64,000 nt of DNA from Mycolicibacterium mucogenicum DSM 44124. GTDB taxonomy: Bacteria; Actinomycetota; Actinomycetes; Mycobacteriales; Mycobacteriaceae. Positions 37,166 through 44,950 of the stretch are shown here, piece by piece. Both the position numbers and the translations under genes were made by a program. How positions within the stretch are numbered: the stretch's first letter is position 1; each line of letters begins with the position of its first letter. Location: NCBI RefSeq assembly GCF_005670685.2, contig NZ_CP062008.1, positions 4,774,001 to 4,838,000 on the forward strand. Reading direction: 5' to 3'. Below the pieces are notes generated by a model. It was not told the origin of the DNA, ran no database searches, and worked only from the letters and a program-made list of their open reading frames with translations.

Positions 37166-38479
37166 GTGAGCAATCTTGAGGCAGACCCCGTCGAATACGA
37201 CTGTGCCGCCGGGCCTCCCAACCGCATCGAGATTCTGGAGCCGCGTGAGGTGCCGCTGGGCGGCCCGCGCGCGATGATGGTCCGTCGCACGTTGCCGCAG
37301 CGCGACCGCTCGCTGGTCGGCGCGTGGTGTTTCGCCGACCACTACGGTCCGGAAGACGTGCGCGTCAAGGCCGGGATGGACGTGCCCCCGCACCCGCACA
37401 CGGGGCTGCAGACGGTCAGCTGGTTGTTCAGCGGCGAGATCGAGCACCGCGATTCGCACGGCGTCCACGAGATGGTGCGGCCCGGTGAGCTCAACCTGAT
37501 GACGGCCGGCGCCGGCATCTGCCACTCCGAGGTCTCCACGCCGGCGACGACGATCCTGCACGGTGTCCAGCTGTGGGTCGCGCTGCCCGACGCCGCCCGC
37601 CATGGTCCCCGCAATTTCGACCACTATGCGCCGCAGCCGGTTTCGTTCGGCGGCGCCACGGTGTCGGTGTTCCTGGGCGCACTGGCCGGGCAGCAGTCGC
37701 CGGTCCACACGCACACGCCGCTGCTCGGTGCGCAGGTCGATCTGCCGGCCGACGCCACCGTCGAGTTCGACGTCGACCCCACCTTCGAGCACGCCGTGCT
37801 GCTCGATCAGGGCGCGCTGACCGTCGCCGGTACGCCGGTGCAGCCGTACGAAATGGCGTATCAGGGCGTCGGATCCACGCGGCTGACCCTCGTCAACACC
37901 GGTGGCGAGCCGGCGCGCGCCGTCATCCTCGGGGGTACGCCCTTCACCGAAGAACTGCTGATGTGGTGGAACTTCGTCGGGCGCACGCACGAAGAGATCG
38001 TCGAATACCGCAATCAGTGGCAGGCCGAGTCGGAACAGTTCGGCGAAGTCCTCGGTTATCAGGGTGAGCCGGCGCGGTTGCCCGCTCCCCCGCTACCGAC
38101 CACCCGCCTGGTCCCGCGGAAACCACCCACTGGAGGAAAGGCCCGAGTGATGCTCACCGACAAGAACGGCGAACCTGTCGAGGTGACCCAGGAAGCCGAC
38201 CGTTTCAGCATCGCGGTCGACGGAAAACCCGTGGGGCTCACCGCTTTCATCGAGCACGGCGAGCAGCGGGTTTTCTACCACACCGAGATCGATCCGGCGT
38301 TCGGCGGACGCGGACTGGCCAGCGTCCTGATCGCGCAGGCGTTGGCGACCACGCGGCAGCAGGGCAAGCGCATCGTGGCGATCTGCCCGATGGTCAAGGC
38401 GTACGTCGAGAAGCATCACGACTTCGACGACATCCTCGACCCGCGGACGCCGGAGATTCTGCGGCTGCTGCCGCGTTAG
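37166..38479 (+). CDS. Pirin-family protein fused to a GNAT-type N-acetyltransferase domain
   Basis: The product is 437 aa from GTG 37166 (GGAAGG upstream). Residues 1-290 are a pirin double cupin: HPHTGLQTVSWLFSGEIEHRDS, MTAGAGICHSE and QLWVALP, with the metal-binding His and Glu. Pirins are often quercetinase-like dioxygenases or redox sensors. From about residue 328 a small acetyltransferase domain of the YjdJ/COG2388 type follows, with YHTEIDPAFGGRGLASVLI and ICPMVKAYVEKH. The join (PPTGGKARVMLTDKNGE) contains a strong internal ribosome binding site followed by in-frame GTG and ATG, so the second domain may also be made alone. Confidence 0.87.
   Translation: MSNLEADPVEYDCAAGPPNRIEILEPREVPLGGPRAMMVRRTLPQRDRSLVGAWCFADHYGPEDVRVKAGMDVPPHPHTGLQTVSWLFSGEIEHRDSHGVHEMVRPGELNLMTAGAGICHSEVSTPATTILHGVQLWVALPDAARHGPRNFDHYAPQPVSFGGATVSVFLGALAGQQSPVHTHTPLLGAQVDLPADATVEFDVDPTFEHAVLLDQGALTVAGTPVQPYEMAYQGVGSTRLTLVNTGGEPARAVILGGTPFTEELLMWWNFVGRTHEEIVEYRNQWQAESEQFGEVLGYQGEPARLPAPPLPTTRLVPRKPPTGGKARVMLTDKNGEPVEVTQEADRFSIAVDGKPVGLTAFIEHGEQRVFYHTEIDPAFGGRGLASVLIAQALATTRQQGKRIVAICPMVKAYVEKHHDFDDILDPRTPEILRLLPR
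38132..38152 (+). promoter_or_regulatory. Internal ribosome binding site and in-frame start codons inside the pirin-GNAT gene
   Basis: GGAGGAAAGG at 38132-38141 precedes GTG 38147 and ATG 38150, both in the reading frame of the fusion. Spacing is 5-8 bp. Initiation here would yield a free acetyltransferase of about 110 aa. The purine-rich tract also encodes TGGKA in the linker. Confidence 0.6.
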
Positions 38480-38490
38480 ACCCCGAGCGG

Positions 38491-38796
38491 TCAGCCTGCG
38501 GGCAGGCGCCGTTCGGGATGGTCGGCCAGCCACCGCTCCTCGACTCGCTTGACCCGCAGGTGCTCGAACGTGATGACGAGCGCTCCCGCGGTGACCAGCG
38601 CGCCGGCGATGAGGCCGAGCGGTAGCTCGAGCCCCGTGTGACCGAACGCGGTTGCGAAGACGAAGCCGGCGATGGTGACGATGCCGAGTGCGATCAGGCC
38701 CAGGCCAGGCAGCCACAACGTGTCGATGAAGGATTCACCGGCATGCGGCTGAGTGGTTCGGGAATGATCCACCGGATCATGGTGCGCGCCCTTCAT
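38491..38796 (-). CDS. UsfY-like small membrane protein
   Basis: The product is 101 aa from ATG 38796, which is 8 bp after GGAGGG; ATG 38802 is only 2 bp away from it. The N-terminal tract DPVDHSRTTQPHAGESFID resembles my memory of mycobacterial UsfY proteins. It is followed by two transmembrane helices (LPGLGLIALGIVTIAGFVFA and LPLGLIAGALVTAGALVI). The C-terminus is charged: EERWLADHPERR. UsfY lies beside sigF in M. tuberculosis and belongs to its stress regulon. Here there is no sigF neighbour. Function is not established. Confidence 0.68.
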   Translation of the reverse strand: MKGAHHDPVDHSRTTQPHAGESFIDTLWLPGLGLIALGIVTIAGFVFATAFGHTGLELPLGLIAGALVTAGALVITFEHLRVKRVEERWLADHPERRLPAG

Positions 38797-38895
38797 TCGC
38801 ATCTCCCTCCTTGCCGAAGATGCCTTCAGGCTACGCCCGAATCGGGGCCATTGTGAGATAGTTCACACTTGGCCGTGACCCTCTTCGCGAGGTTG

Positions 38896-40212
38896 CTAGC
38901 GCGGCGGCAGCGGCGCGGCCACAGGCGCGGCGGGCACGGGCGGCGGCGGCAGGGCGGAGCCGCGGACCCACTGGTCCCACGGCATGCTCCAGTCGCCGTT
39001 CTGGCTCAGCTTCTGCGGCTCACCGCCGGTGTACTTGATCTCGACGACGTCGCCGGGCACCGAGAAGTCGTAGAACCACTTGGCGTTCTCGCTGTTGAGG
39101 TTCAGGCAGCCGTGCGAGGTGTTCTGTTTGCCCTGCGCCCAGATGGTGGAGTTCAGCTGGTGCAGGTAGATGCCGTCATGGCTGATCCGGGTCGCCCACG
39201 GGATGGTCTCCTTGTAGCCGAGGCGGCTACTGGTCGGCAATCCGAACGTCGACGAGTCCATGATCACCGGGTTGGCCTTGTCCATCACGGTGTAGATACC
39301 GGGCGGCGTCCAGAACGAGATGACGGTGTTGCCGATCGTCTCGGTACCGCCCATGCCCATCGAGGTCGGCATGGTGCGCACCAGCTGGCCGTTGTCGAAG
39401 ACGCTGACCTGGTGGGTGTGGTCGTCGGCGACGGAGACGTGGGCATTGCCGATCCGGAACGAGACCCGCTCGTCCTGCTGGCCGTAGGTGCCCTCGCCCA
39501 GCCGGACGCCGTAGATCTTGGCCGCGACGGTGACCGTCGTGTTCGGCGCGTAGTACTTCTCCGGACGCCAGTGGGCGTTGGCGTCGTCGACCCAGTGCCA
39601 CGAGCCGGGAACCGGCGGGTTGGTCGTGACGACGAGGTTGCGCTCCGCGGCGGCCTTGTCCTCGATCTTCTCGTCGAAGTGCGCGGTGACCACGACGCCG
39701 ATGCCGTAGGTCCCGCCTTCCTGCAGCTGCGCACCGGAGACGGTGTTGAGGTACACCGCGGTCTGGTAGGAGGGGCTGAGCGTGGTGAAGCTCGACGTCT
39801 GCCGCGACGGCATACCCGAGGGGCCGCGCGCCTCGATGGTCATCGTGTACTTGCGGCCGTAGCCCAGCTGCTCGGCGGGCGTCCAGGTCTTGGCGTCGGG
39901 TGAGAGCGTCCCGGGAATCTCTTTTCCGGCGCCGTTGACCATCGACACGGCCGTGATGGTGCCGCTCGCGGCGGTGACGCTCACGGGCGCCGCGGGGCTG
40001 ACGTCCTTGGCCCCGCCGGCCGGCGAGACGCGCACGACGGCGGGCTCGGGGGCGGCGGGCTGCGACACGGACAGGTCGCGCGATGCGGCGACCACCTTGC
40101 AACCTTCCTGGCAGCGCGACGTCGACGACACCACGGTCCCACCGAGCACGGCAAGGACGGCCAGCGCAGCGGCCAGCCAGGCGCCACGGACACGGCGGGA
40201 TGAGGTCAACAC
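38896..40212 (-). CDS. Exported L,D-transpeptidase (YkuD) with Ig-like domains
   Basis: The product is 438 aa. An N-terminal hydrophobic segment (WLAAALAVLAVLGGTVVSS) is followed by bacterial Ig-like domains (VVRVSPAGGAKDVSPAAPVSV onward). The YkuD catalytic domain has the motif SHGCLNL with its cysteine near residue 369. The C-terminus is Pro/Ala-rich (PPPPVPAAPVAAPLPPR). These enzymes make 3-3 cross-links in mycobacterial peptidoglycan and are inhibited by carbapenems. The layout matches the LdtMt2/LdtMt5 class. GTG 40212 has GGAG only 3 bp upstream; the next codon, TTG, is better spaced. Confidence 0.9.
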   Translation of the reverse strand: MLTSSRRVRGAWLAAALAVLAVLGGTVVSSTSRCQEGCKVVAASRDLSVSQPAAPEPAVVRVSPAGGAKDVSPAAPVSVTAASGTITAVSMVNGAGKEIPGTLSPDAKTWTPAEQLGYGRKYTMTIEARGPSGMPSRQTSSFTTLSPSYQTAVYLNTVSGAQLQEGGTYGIGVVVTAHFDEKIEDKAAAERNLVVTTNPPVPGSWHWVDDANAHWRPEKYYAPNTTVTVAAKIYGVRLGEGTYGQQDERVSFRIGNAHVSVADDHTHQVSVFDNGQLVRTMPTSMGMGGTETIGNTVISFWTPPGIYTVMDKANPVIMDSSTFGLPTSSRLGYKETIPWATRISHDGIYLHQLNSTIWAQGKQNTSHGCLNLNSENAKWFYDFSVPGDVVEIKYTGGEPQKLSQNGDWSMPWDQWVRGSALPPPPVPAAPVAAPLPPR

Positions 40213-40567
40213 AGCTCCAAAGTTCGGCGTCGGCCAGGGATTGTCGGGTGGGGGTGTACTCGAGGTACTGCATCAGAGTAAGCGTTCGGCCGGGCTCTTT
40301 GCACGTCGGATGGAGCTCGTCTCGATTTCACCACAGCGCCACTTCGGCGTGTCGGCTGGCAAACGTTCGTCGATGTGTGATAAGCGCCTATTTGCGGCGA
40401 TTTCACCGCCATCGGGCGGCGCCACGCTGACCAGGCGATTCATCCAAAGATGTTGGCTGTCAACGGGTTTGGGTAACACCGCTGCCCTCACGGCCGAATA
40501 CATTCCAGCGCAAAGCAATTCACGACGCAACGTGGGCGCTGCGCCGTGAACGGTGACGGACTGCGGC
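40213..40567. other. Intergenic region upstream of the L,D-transpeptidase gene
   Basis: A stretch of 355 bp between two minus-strand genes. It must carry the transpeptidase promoter and the end of the upstream transcript. Short opposite-strand frames in it are not protein-like. I see no clear repeat or RNA. Confidence 0.5.
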
Positions 40568-41617
40568 CTACTGAGCCGCGAATCGATTGAGGGTGCCGCC
40601 ATGCATCGCGCGCCCGGCACGGGCCTGCCGGAAGCCGATGAGCCCACCGGCGCCGGTCAGCACCAACAGGCCGGTGAAACCCGGAACTGCGACGGCGGCG
40701 ACCTCACCCAGGCCGGCCGCACGGAGGTCGTCGGAGTACCCGGCCCGGTACGGCGCCGCCGCGACGATGGCGTTGTCGGCCGCGAAGACCCGGTCAGCCG
40801 GTTCGGGCCCGCGCACCGGCAGCTGCCCGCTGACGCCGGAGTAGCCGGCGAAACGTGAATCCGTCTGCGCCCCACTGGATGCCGGGGGCTGGACGCGGCC
40901 CCCGAACTCCCGGCCGACGGACGCGACCCGCGGCACGCCGGTCGTCGGCGTGACGGCCGACGACAACTCGGCCACCGCGGAGGCCCACCCCTGGACCACC
41001 GGCAGTGCTTGCGCGACAGCAAACCCGGGCAACGCGGCCACAGTTCGGATCGGCTCACCCAATGCTGCGGGCAGCGGCCCCGTCAGTGCCGTCACCGGTG
41101 CCAGCGGCGCATCGGCCACGACGAGGGCGGTCTGGCCGGCCGCGGCACTCGCCGCGGCCAACGGGACGGAGACCGACTGGACCGACGGCACCGCGGCGGG
41201 ACTTTCGGCAATGCTCACGGGTTCGCTGGCAGGTGCGCTCTGCGTTGTGCTCAGCGCACTCGCGGGCAGGCCGGCCGACGTGCTCGAGGACGACGTCGCA
41301 GACGAGATGTTGGAGCCATTGCGGCCGTCGCCGAACTTCGGCGTCAGTTGCTGGCCCGGAGACGGCGTGACACCGAAGCCGCTGAGCGCGCCGGTTCCGA
41401 CGGTGGTCGCGGCAGTCGTCAGCCCACCGAACGCCTTACCCAGATCTCCGACGGAGGGCAGGCCCGGGCGCGACGTACCCGAACTGGCCCCACCTGTATC
41501 ACCAGAAACACTCGGAGAAAGCGGCATATCGATCGGTGCAGCGCCCGCCACGCCGGCGCCGATCACCGGTGCGGCGACCAACCAGGTCACCGCCGCCATG
41601 CGCAGGTGCGTCGCCAC
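40568..41617 (-). CDS. Exported surface protein with C-terminal membrane anchor, function unknown
   Basis: The product is 349 aa from GTG 41617. A signal peptide (AAVTWLVAAPVIGAGVAGAAP) leads into a low-complexity Ala/Ser/Thr/Pro region of some 200 residues without recognisable domain. Near the end lies one hydrophobic segment, PGFTGLLVLTGAGGLIGFRQ, followed by the basic tail ARAGRAMHGGTLNRFAAQ. The overall plan is that of a protein exported and then held by a C-terminal helix with cytoplasmic positive residues. It is similar in plan to sorted wall proteins, although no LPXTG is present. Confidence 0.72.
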   Translation of the reverse strand: MATHLRMAAVTWLVAAPVIGAGVAGAAPIDMPLSPSVSGDTGGASSGTSRPGLPSVGDLGKAFGGLTTAATTVGTGALSGFGVTPSPGQQLTPKFGDGRNGSNISSATSSSSTSAGLPASALSTTQSAPASEPVSIAESPAAVPSVQSVSVPLAAASAAAGQTALVVADAPLAPVTALTGPLPAALGEPIRTVAALPGFAVAQALPVVQGWASAVAELSSAVTPTTGVPRVASVGREFGGRVQPPASSGAQTDSRFAGYSGVSGQLPVRGPEPADRVFAADNAIVAAAPYRAGYSDDLRAAGLGEVAAVAVPGFTGLLVLTGAGGLIGFRQARAGRAMHGGTLNRFAAQ

Positions 41618-41737
41618 GCTGCATCCATCCTCTCGAAGCCGGCCGTCAGCGGCCTAGGTTCAGTTTGCCACGAGAATTTGCAATTGCGAAAATTATTGCG
41701 GCATCAACCACCATATTAGGGCAGTCGGCGCCAGAAA

Positions 41738-42208
41738 TCAGAACGGCACAGTTGGCAGGTACTTACCGTCCAGTGAGATGACCGCGCGTTCGCCACCATC
41801 GGGATCAGCAACCTTCTTCACATCCAGGCGGAAGTTGATGGCGGAGATGATGCCGTCGCCGAATTGCTCGTGGACCAGCGCCTTGAGCGTGGTGCCGTAG
41901 ACCTGCAGCATCTCGTAGAACCGGTAGATGGTCGGGTCGGTGGGCACGCCACCGGGGATGGAGCCACGGGTCGGGATGGTCTGCAGCAACCGCACCGCGG
42001 CATCGTCCAGACCCAGCAGGTCACCGACGGCCTCGGCCGACTTCTCCGGAAGCGCGTGCTGACCGAGGACGGCGGCCGTCGTGAAGGCCACGGACAGGCC
42101 GGCGGCGTCGGCGACCTGCTGCCAGGACAGGTCCTTGCGGGTCTTGGCTTCGACGGCCTCGGCGGCGAGGAGCTGACGGGCGGTCGGGTCGAACTGTGCG
42201 TGGATCAC
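41738..42208 (-). CDS. cynS: Cyanate hydratase (cyanase)
   Basis: The product is 156 aa, the standard length. The catalytic triad falls at the same numbers as in E. coli CynS: Arg96 and Glu99 (YRFYEM) and Ser122 (GIISAINF). Cyanase converts cyanate and bicarbonate to ammonia and carbon dioxide. A short exported-peptide gene precedes it by 33 bp on the same strand, and a CynR-type LysR gene is divergent. No cynT-type carbonic anhydrase adjoins. Confidence 0.95.
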   Translation of the reverse strand: MIHAQFDPTARQLLAAEAVEAKTRKDLSWQQVADAAGLSVAFTTAAVLGQHALPEKSAEAVGDLLGLDDAAVRLLQTIPTRGSIPGGVPTDPTIYRFYEMLQVYGTTLKALVHEQFGDGIISAINFRLDVKKVADPDGGERAVISLDGKYLPTVPF

Positions 42209-42241
42209 GGGGTTTCCTTTCGGTGGCGGGTCGAACGGGCG

Positions 42242-42469
42242 TCAGTGCTGTGCCCAGGTGCCGTACGGCACCATCGGGTTGGTGCCGAACGGGACGTAGG
42301 GGTTGGCACCGCCGATGAAGGTGTCCTGCGCGTAAACGGGAACCGGGCCGGGCAGTGCCACCGTCCCGCCGTTGTCGGCCGATGCCGGAGCGGCCAGTCC
42401 GATCGCGAGCGCGGCGAATGCGCCGACGGCCAACCCGGTTGTCATGGCGCCGAGGCTGTTCTTCTTCAT
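42242..42469 (-). CDS. Small exported protein in the cyanase operon
   Basis: The product is 75 aa from ATG 42469 with GGAAAGGAAA upstream. A clear signal peptide (MTTGLAVGAFAALAIGLAAP) is cut near ASADNG. The mature part is about 44 residues, rich in Pro, Gly, Tyr and Asn (GGANPYVPFGTNPMVPYGTW), and has no cysteine. I do not recognise a family. It is the first gene after the cynR-facing promoter, so it should be co-induced with cynS. Confidence 0.75.
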   Translation of the reverse strand: MKKNSLGAMTTGLAVGAFAALAIGLAAPASADNGGTVALPGPVPVYAQDTFIGGANPYVPFGTNPMVPYGTWAQH

Positions 42470-42548
42470 GATGGTGTTTCCTTTCTTGCTGCATTCACCA
42501 TGTACGAACAGCACCTATAACGTCCAATAGCTAGTTTTCACCGTTCCC

Positions 42549-42563
42549 ATAGACAACATCTAT
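42549..42563. promoter_or_regulatory. LysR-type operator between cynR and the cyanase operon
   Basis: ATAGACAACATCTAT has perfect ATAGA/TCTAT arms and fits the T-N11-A LysR box. It ends 10 bp before the cynR ATG, as expected for autoregulation with control of the divergent operon. Confidence 0.65.
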
Positions 42564-42573
42564 TGTTGACGTC

Positions 42574-43482
42574 ATGGCTGGACTCGAGCTCCGTCACCTG
42601 CGATATCTCCTCGCCGTCGCCGAACACGGCAACTTTTCCCGCGCCGCCGAGGAGCTATATGTGTCGCAACCCACGCTCTCCCAGCAGATCAAACAGCTGG
42701 AAACGACGCTCGGCGTGCAGCTGCTCGACCGCAGCGGGCGGACAGTGCGGCTCACCGATGCCGGCGCCGCGTTCGCCGCGCGCGCCCGCAGCGCGCTCCG
42801 CGAACTGGCCGCCGCCGAGCGTGCCATCGAGGACGTCCAAGACCTCTCCCGCGGGCACTTGCGGCTGGGCATCACCCCGACGTTCATCACGTACCTGATC
42901 GGCCCGCTGACCGCCGAGCTGTACGCCCGCCATCCCGGGGTCAGCCTGACCGTGGTCGAGATGTCGCAGGACAACATCGAAGCGGGTCTTCTCGCCGACG
43001 ATCTCGACGTCGGCATCGCGTTCATGGGGGCTCCTGTGCCCGGCATCGAGTTCGCCGCGCTGTTCACCGAACACCTCGGGCTCGTGACCAGCGGCCCGCG
43101 GGCCGCCAGCCTGCCGGGCGCCTTGCCGGTCCGCGCGCTGGACGACGTCCAGCTGGCGCTGCTCAGCAGCGACTTCCTCACCCGGACCCACATCGACACC
43201 TATTTCGCGGCACACCATGTGGACCCGCGGATCATGGTCGAAGCCAACTCGGTCCAGGCCCTCACCGAGATCGTGCAGCGCACGCCGCTCGCGACGGTCC
43301 TGCCGGATGCCGTCACCCACGACCATCCGCACCTGACGCCGGTGCCGCTGGACCCGCCCATTCCGACCAGAACCGTCGCCATCCTGCGCCGCGACGGCGG
43401 CTACCACAGCGCGGCCGCCGCCGCGTTCGTCCGGCTCACGCACGAACTCGTCGCGGATCGCGGCTATGCACCGCCAGGGTGA
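42574..43482 (+). CDS. cynR: LysR-family regulator, CynR type
   Basis: The product is 302 aa. The N-terminal winged helix reads LRHLRYLLAVAEHGNFSRAAEELYVSQPTLSQQIKQLE, typical of LysR proteins, followed by a periplasmic-binding-like effector domain (GHLRLGITPTFITYLIGPL). It is divergent from a cyanase operon with a LysR box between. In E. coli, CynR activates cyn genes in response to cyanate, so the same role is inferred. Confidence 0.88.
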   Translation: MAGLELRHLRYLLAVAEHGNFSRAAEELYVSQPTLSQQIKQLETTLGVQLLDRSGRTVRLTDAGAAFAARARSALRELAAAERAIEDVQDLSRGHLRLGITPTFITYLIGPLTAELYARHPGVSLTVVEMSQDNIEAGLLADDLDVGIAFMGAPVPGIEFAALFTEHLGLVTSGPRAASLPGALPVRALDDVQLALLSSDFLTRTHIDTYFAAHHVDPRIMVEANSVQALTEIVQRTPLATVLPDAVTHDHPHLTPVPLDPPIPTRTVAILRRDGGYHSAAAAAFVRLTHELVADRGYAPPG

Positions 43483-43535
43483 TTGCCAGGAGAAAGCCGT
43501 GTCGCGCAACGCAATTCACGTGTCGACCGGACCGG

Positions 43536-43556
43536 GGAACGTCAGGTGAACGTTCC
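43536..43556. promoter_or_regulatory. Inverted repeat upstream of arr
   Basis: GGAACGT and ACGTTCC are perfect 7-bp arms with a 7-bp spacer, about 100 bp before the arr start. It resembles an operator. The spacing does not match the mycobacterial SOS box (GAAC-N4-GTTC). Confidence 0.45.
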
Positions 43557-43654
43557 TCCCACTCTCAATTTATGGCACACCCCGGGGCTTGCCGCAAGGC
43601 CCCGGTGGTGCCGCACAATCGTCCGGCCAGGCGGTACGACGAATGGGGGATGTC

Positions 43655-44083
43655 ATGACGAACACGCCGAAGCCTTTCGAACTGCACGAGTCGGGCGCGC
43701 TGCTGCACGGCACCAGAGCCGATCTCGCAATCGGGGATCTGCTGGTACCGGGACGTGCGTCGAACTACGAAGAGGGCCGGGTCTCGAACCACGTCTACGT
43801 CACGCGGACGCTGGACGCCGCGGCATGGGGAGCCGAACTCGCGGCCGGTGATGGCCGGTGCCGCATCTACTTCGTCGAGCCGCTCGGTGAACTGGAGGAC
43901 GACCCCAACGTGACGGACAAGAAGCTGCCGGGCAACCCGACCCACTCCTTCCGAACCCGGGAGCCGGTCCGCGTCGTCGGCGAGCTCACCGACTGGGTCG
44001 GGCATTCACCCGAGCAGCTCCAGGCGATGCGCGACGGCCTGGCCGACCTGCAACGCCGGGGCCTCGCCGTCATCTACGACTGA
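43655..44083 (+). CDS. arr: Rifamycin ADP-ribosyltransferase Arr
   Basis: The product is 142 aa from ATG 43655 (GGGGGA upstream). Tracts KPFELHESGALLHGT, TLDAAAWGAELAAGDGR, EDDPNVTDKKLPGNPTHSFRTREPV and the C-terminal GLAVIYD match Arr of M. smegmatis as I recall it. The catalytic residues His18, Tyr48 and Asp83 line up with the published His19, Tyr49 and Asp84. Arr transfers ADP-ribose from NAD to a rifamycin hydroxyl and inactivates the drug. It is a common intrinsic chromosomal gene in fast-growing mycobacteria. Upstream frame to 43589 lacks family sense. Confidence 0.95.
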   Translation: MTNTPKPFELHESGALLHGTRADLAIGDLLVPGRASNYEEGRVSNHVYVTRTLDAAAWGAELAAGDGRCRIYFVEPLGELEDDPNVTDKKLPGNPTHSFRTREPVRVVGELTDWVGHSPEQLQAMRDGLADLQRRGLAVIYD

Positions 44084-44130
44084 CGGTCAACGCCAGCCGA
44101 AGCCGTTGCAACCCTTTTTAATCGACATCC

Positions 44131-44146
44131 GTAAGTCTAAACTTAC
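44131..44146. promoter_or_regulatory. ArsR-type operator
   Basis: GTAAGTCTAAACTTAC is a perfect 6+4+6 inverted repeat, ending 5 bp before the GTG of the ArsR gene. A third half-site (ACTTAC) lies at 44158-44163 inside the gene. It is a likely autorepressor site. Confidence 0.65.
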
Positions 44147-44151
44147 CGTTA

Positions 44152-44472
44152 GTGACTACTTACGAAACAGCCGATCCATGGGGTGCGCTCGCCGACCGCA
44201 CCCGGCGGACGATCTTCAAACGATTGGCCGCCGGACCGCGTGCGGTCGGCGAGCTGGCCGACGGACTGCCGGTCAGCCGGCCGGCCGTGTCCCAGCACCT
44301 CAAGGTGCTGCGCTGCGCGGGACTGGTGACCGACCGCCAGGTCGGCACCCGGCGCATCTACCAGGTAGACCCTCGTGGCCTCGAGGCCCTGCGGGCCGAG
44401 CTGGACATGTTCTGGGACACGACACTGACGGCGTTCAAGGAGCTCGCCGACGAAGAAGGGAAAGGTTCATGA
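44152..44472 (+). CDS. ArsR-family transcriptional regulator
   Basis: The product is 106 aa from GTG 44152. The winged helix-turn-helix is clear: PWGALADRTRRTIFKRLA, GELADGLPVSRPAVSQHLKVL and AGLVTDRQVGTRRIYQVD. There are no metal-binding cysteines in the recognition helix, so it is not an arsenic/cadmium sensor of the classical type. It overlaps the SRPBCC gene by ATGA. This ArsR-SRPBCC pairing is widespread and usually autoregulated. Confidence 0.9.
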   Translation: MTTYETADPWGALADRTRRTIFKRLAAGPRAVGELADGLPVSRPAVSQHLKVLRCAGLVTDRQVGTRRIYQVDPRGLEALRAELDMFWDTTLTAFKELADEEGKGS

Positions 44473-44948
44473 CGACCGAGGTGGCACCGATTCGCAAGAG
44501 CGTCGTCGTGGCGGCACCGATCGACAGGGCGTTCGCATTGTTCGTCGGCCGCTTCGACGCCATCAAGCCCCGCGACCACAACCTGCTGGCGGTCCCGATC
44601 GCCGAGACGGTGTTCGAAGCACATGTGGGCGGCCACATCTACGACGTGGGAACGGACGGCAGCACGTGCCGGTGGGCACGCGTGCTGGCCTACGAGCCGC
44701 CGAGCCGCGTGGTGTTCTCGTGGGACATCGGGCCGACATGGCAGGTCGAATCAGACCCCGGCAAGACCAGCGAGGTCGAAGTGCGGTTCACCGCCGAAGC
44801 CGACGGGCGGACGCGCGTCGATCTGGAGCACCGGCATCTGGAACGCCACGGCGCCGGCTGGCGGTCGGTGGCAGACGGGGTCGACGGCGAGGCCGGCTGG
44901 CCGCTGTACCTGAATCGGTACCACGACATCGTCGCCGCGGAGGCGTGA
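44469..44948 (+). CDS. SRPBCC/AHSA1-family protein
   Basis: The product is 159 aa. The START-like fold is seen in IRKSVVVAAPIDRAFALFVGRFDAI, the GGHIYDVGTDGSTCRWARVLAYEPPSRVVFSWD core and the last helix GWPLYLNRYHDIVAAEA. Such proteins bind small hydrophobic ligands. Paired with ArsR, they may act as ligand-binding partners or detoxifiers. The next gene starts 2 bp after the stop. Confidence 0.87.
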   Translation: MTTEVAPIRKSVVVAAPIDRAFALFVGRFDAIKPRDHNLLAVPIAETVFEAHVGGHIYDVGTDGSTCRWARVLAYEPPSRVVFSWDIGPTWQVESDPGKTSEVEVRFTAEADGRTRVDLEHRHLERHGAGWRSVADGVDGEAGWPLYLNRYHDIVAAEA

Positions 44949-44950
44949 CC

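Noticed and set aside
38491..38796. sigF locus beside the UsfY-like gene
   Set aside because: No sigma factor or anti-sigma gene adjoins; only the UsfY-like protein is present.
43536..43556. SOS box for LexA upstream of arr
   Set aside because: Arms contain GAAC and GTTC, but they are 11 bases apart instead of 4.
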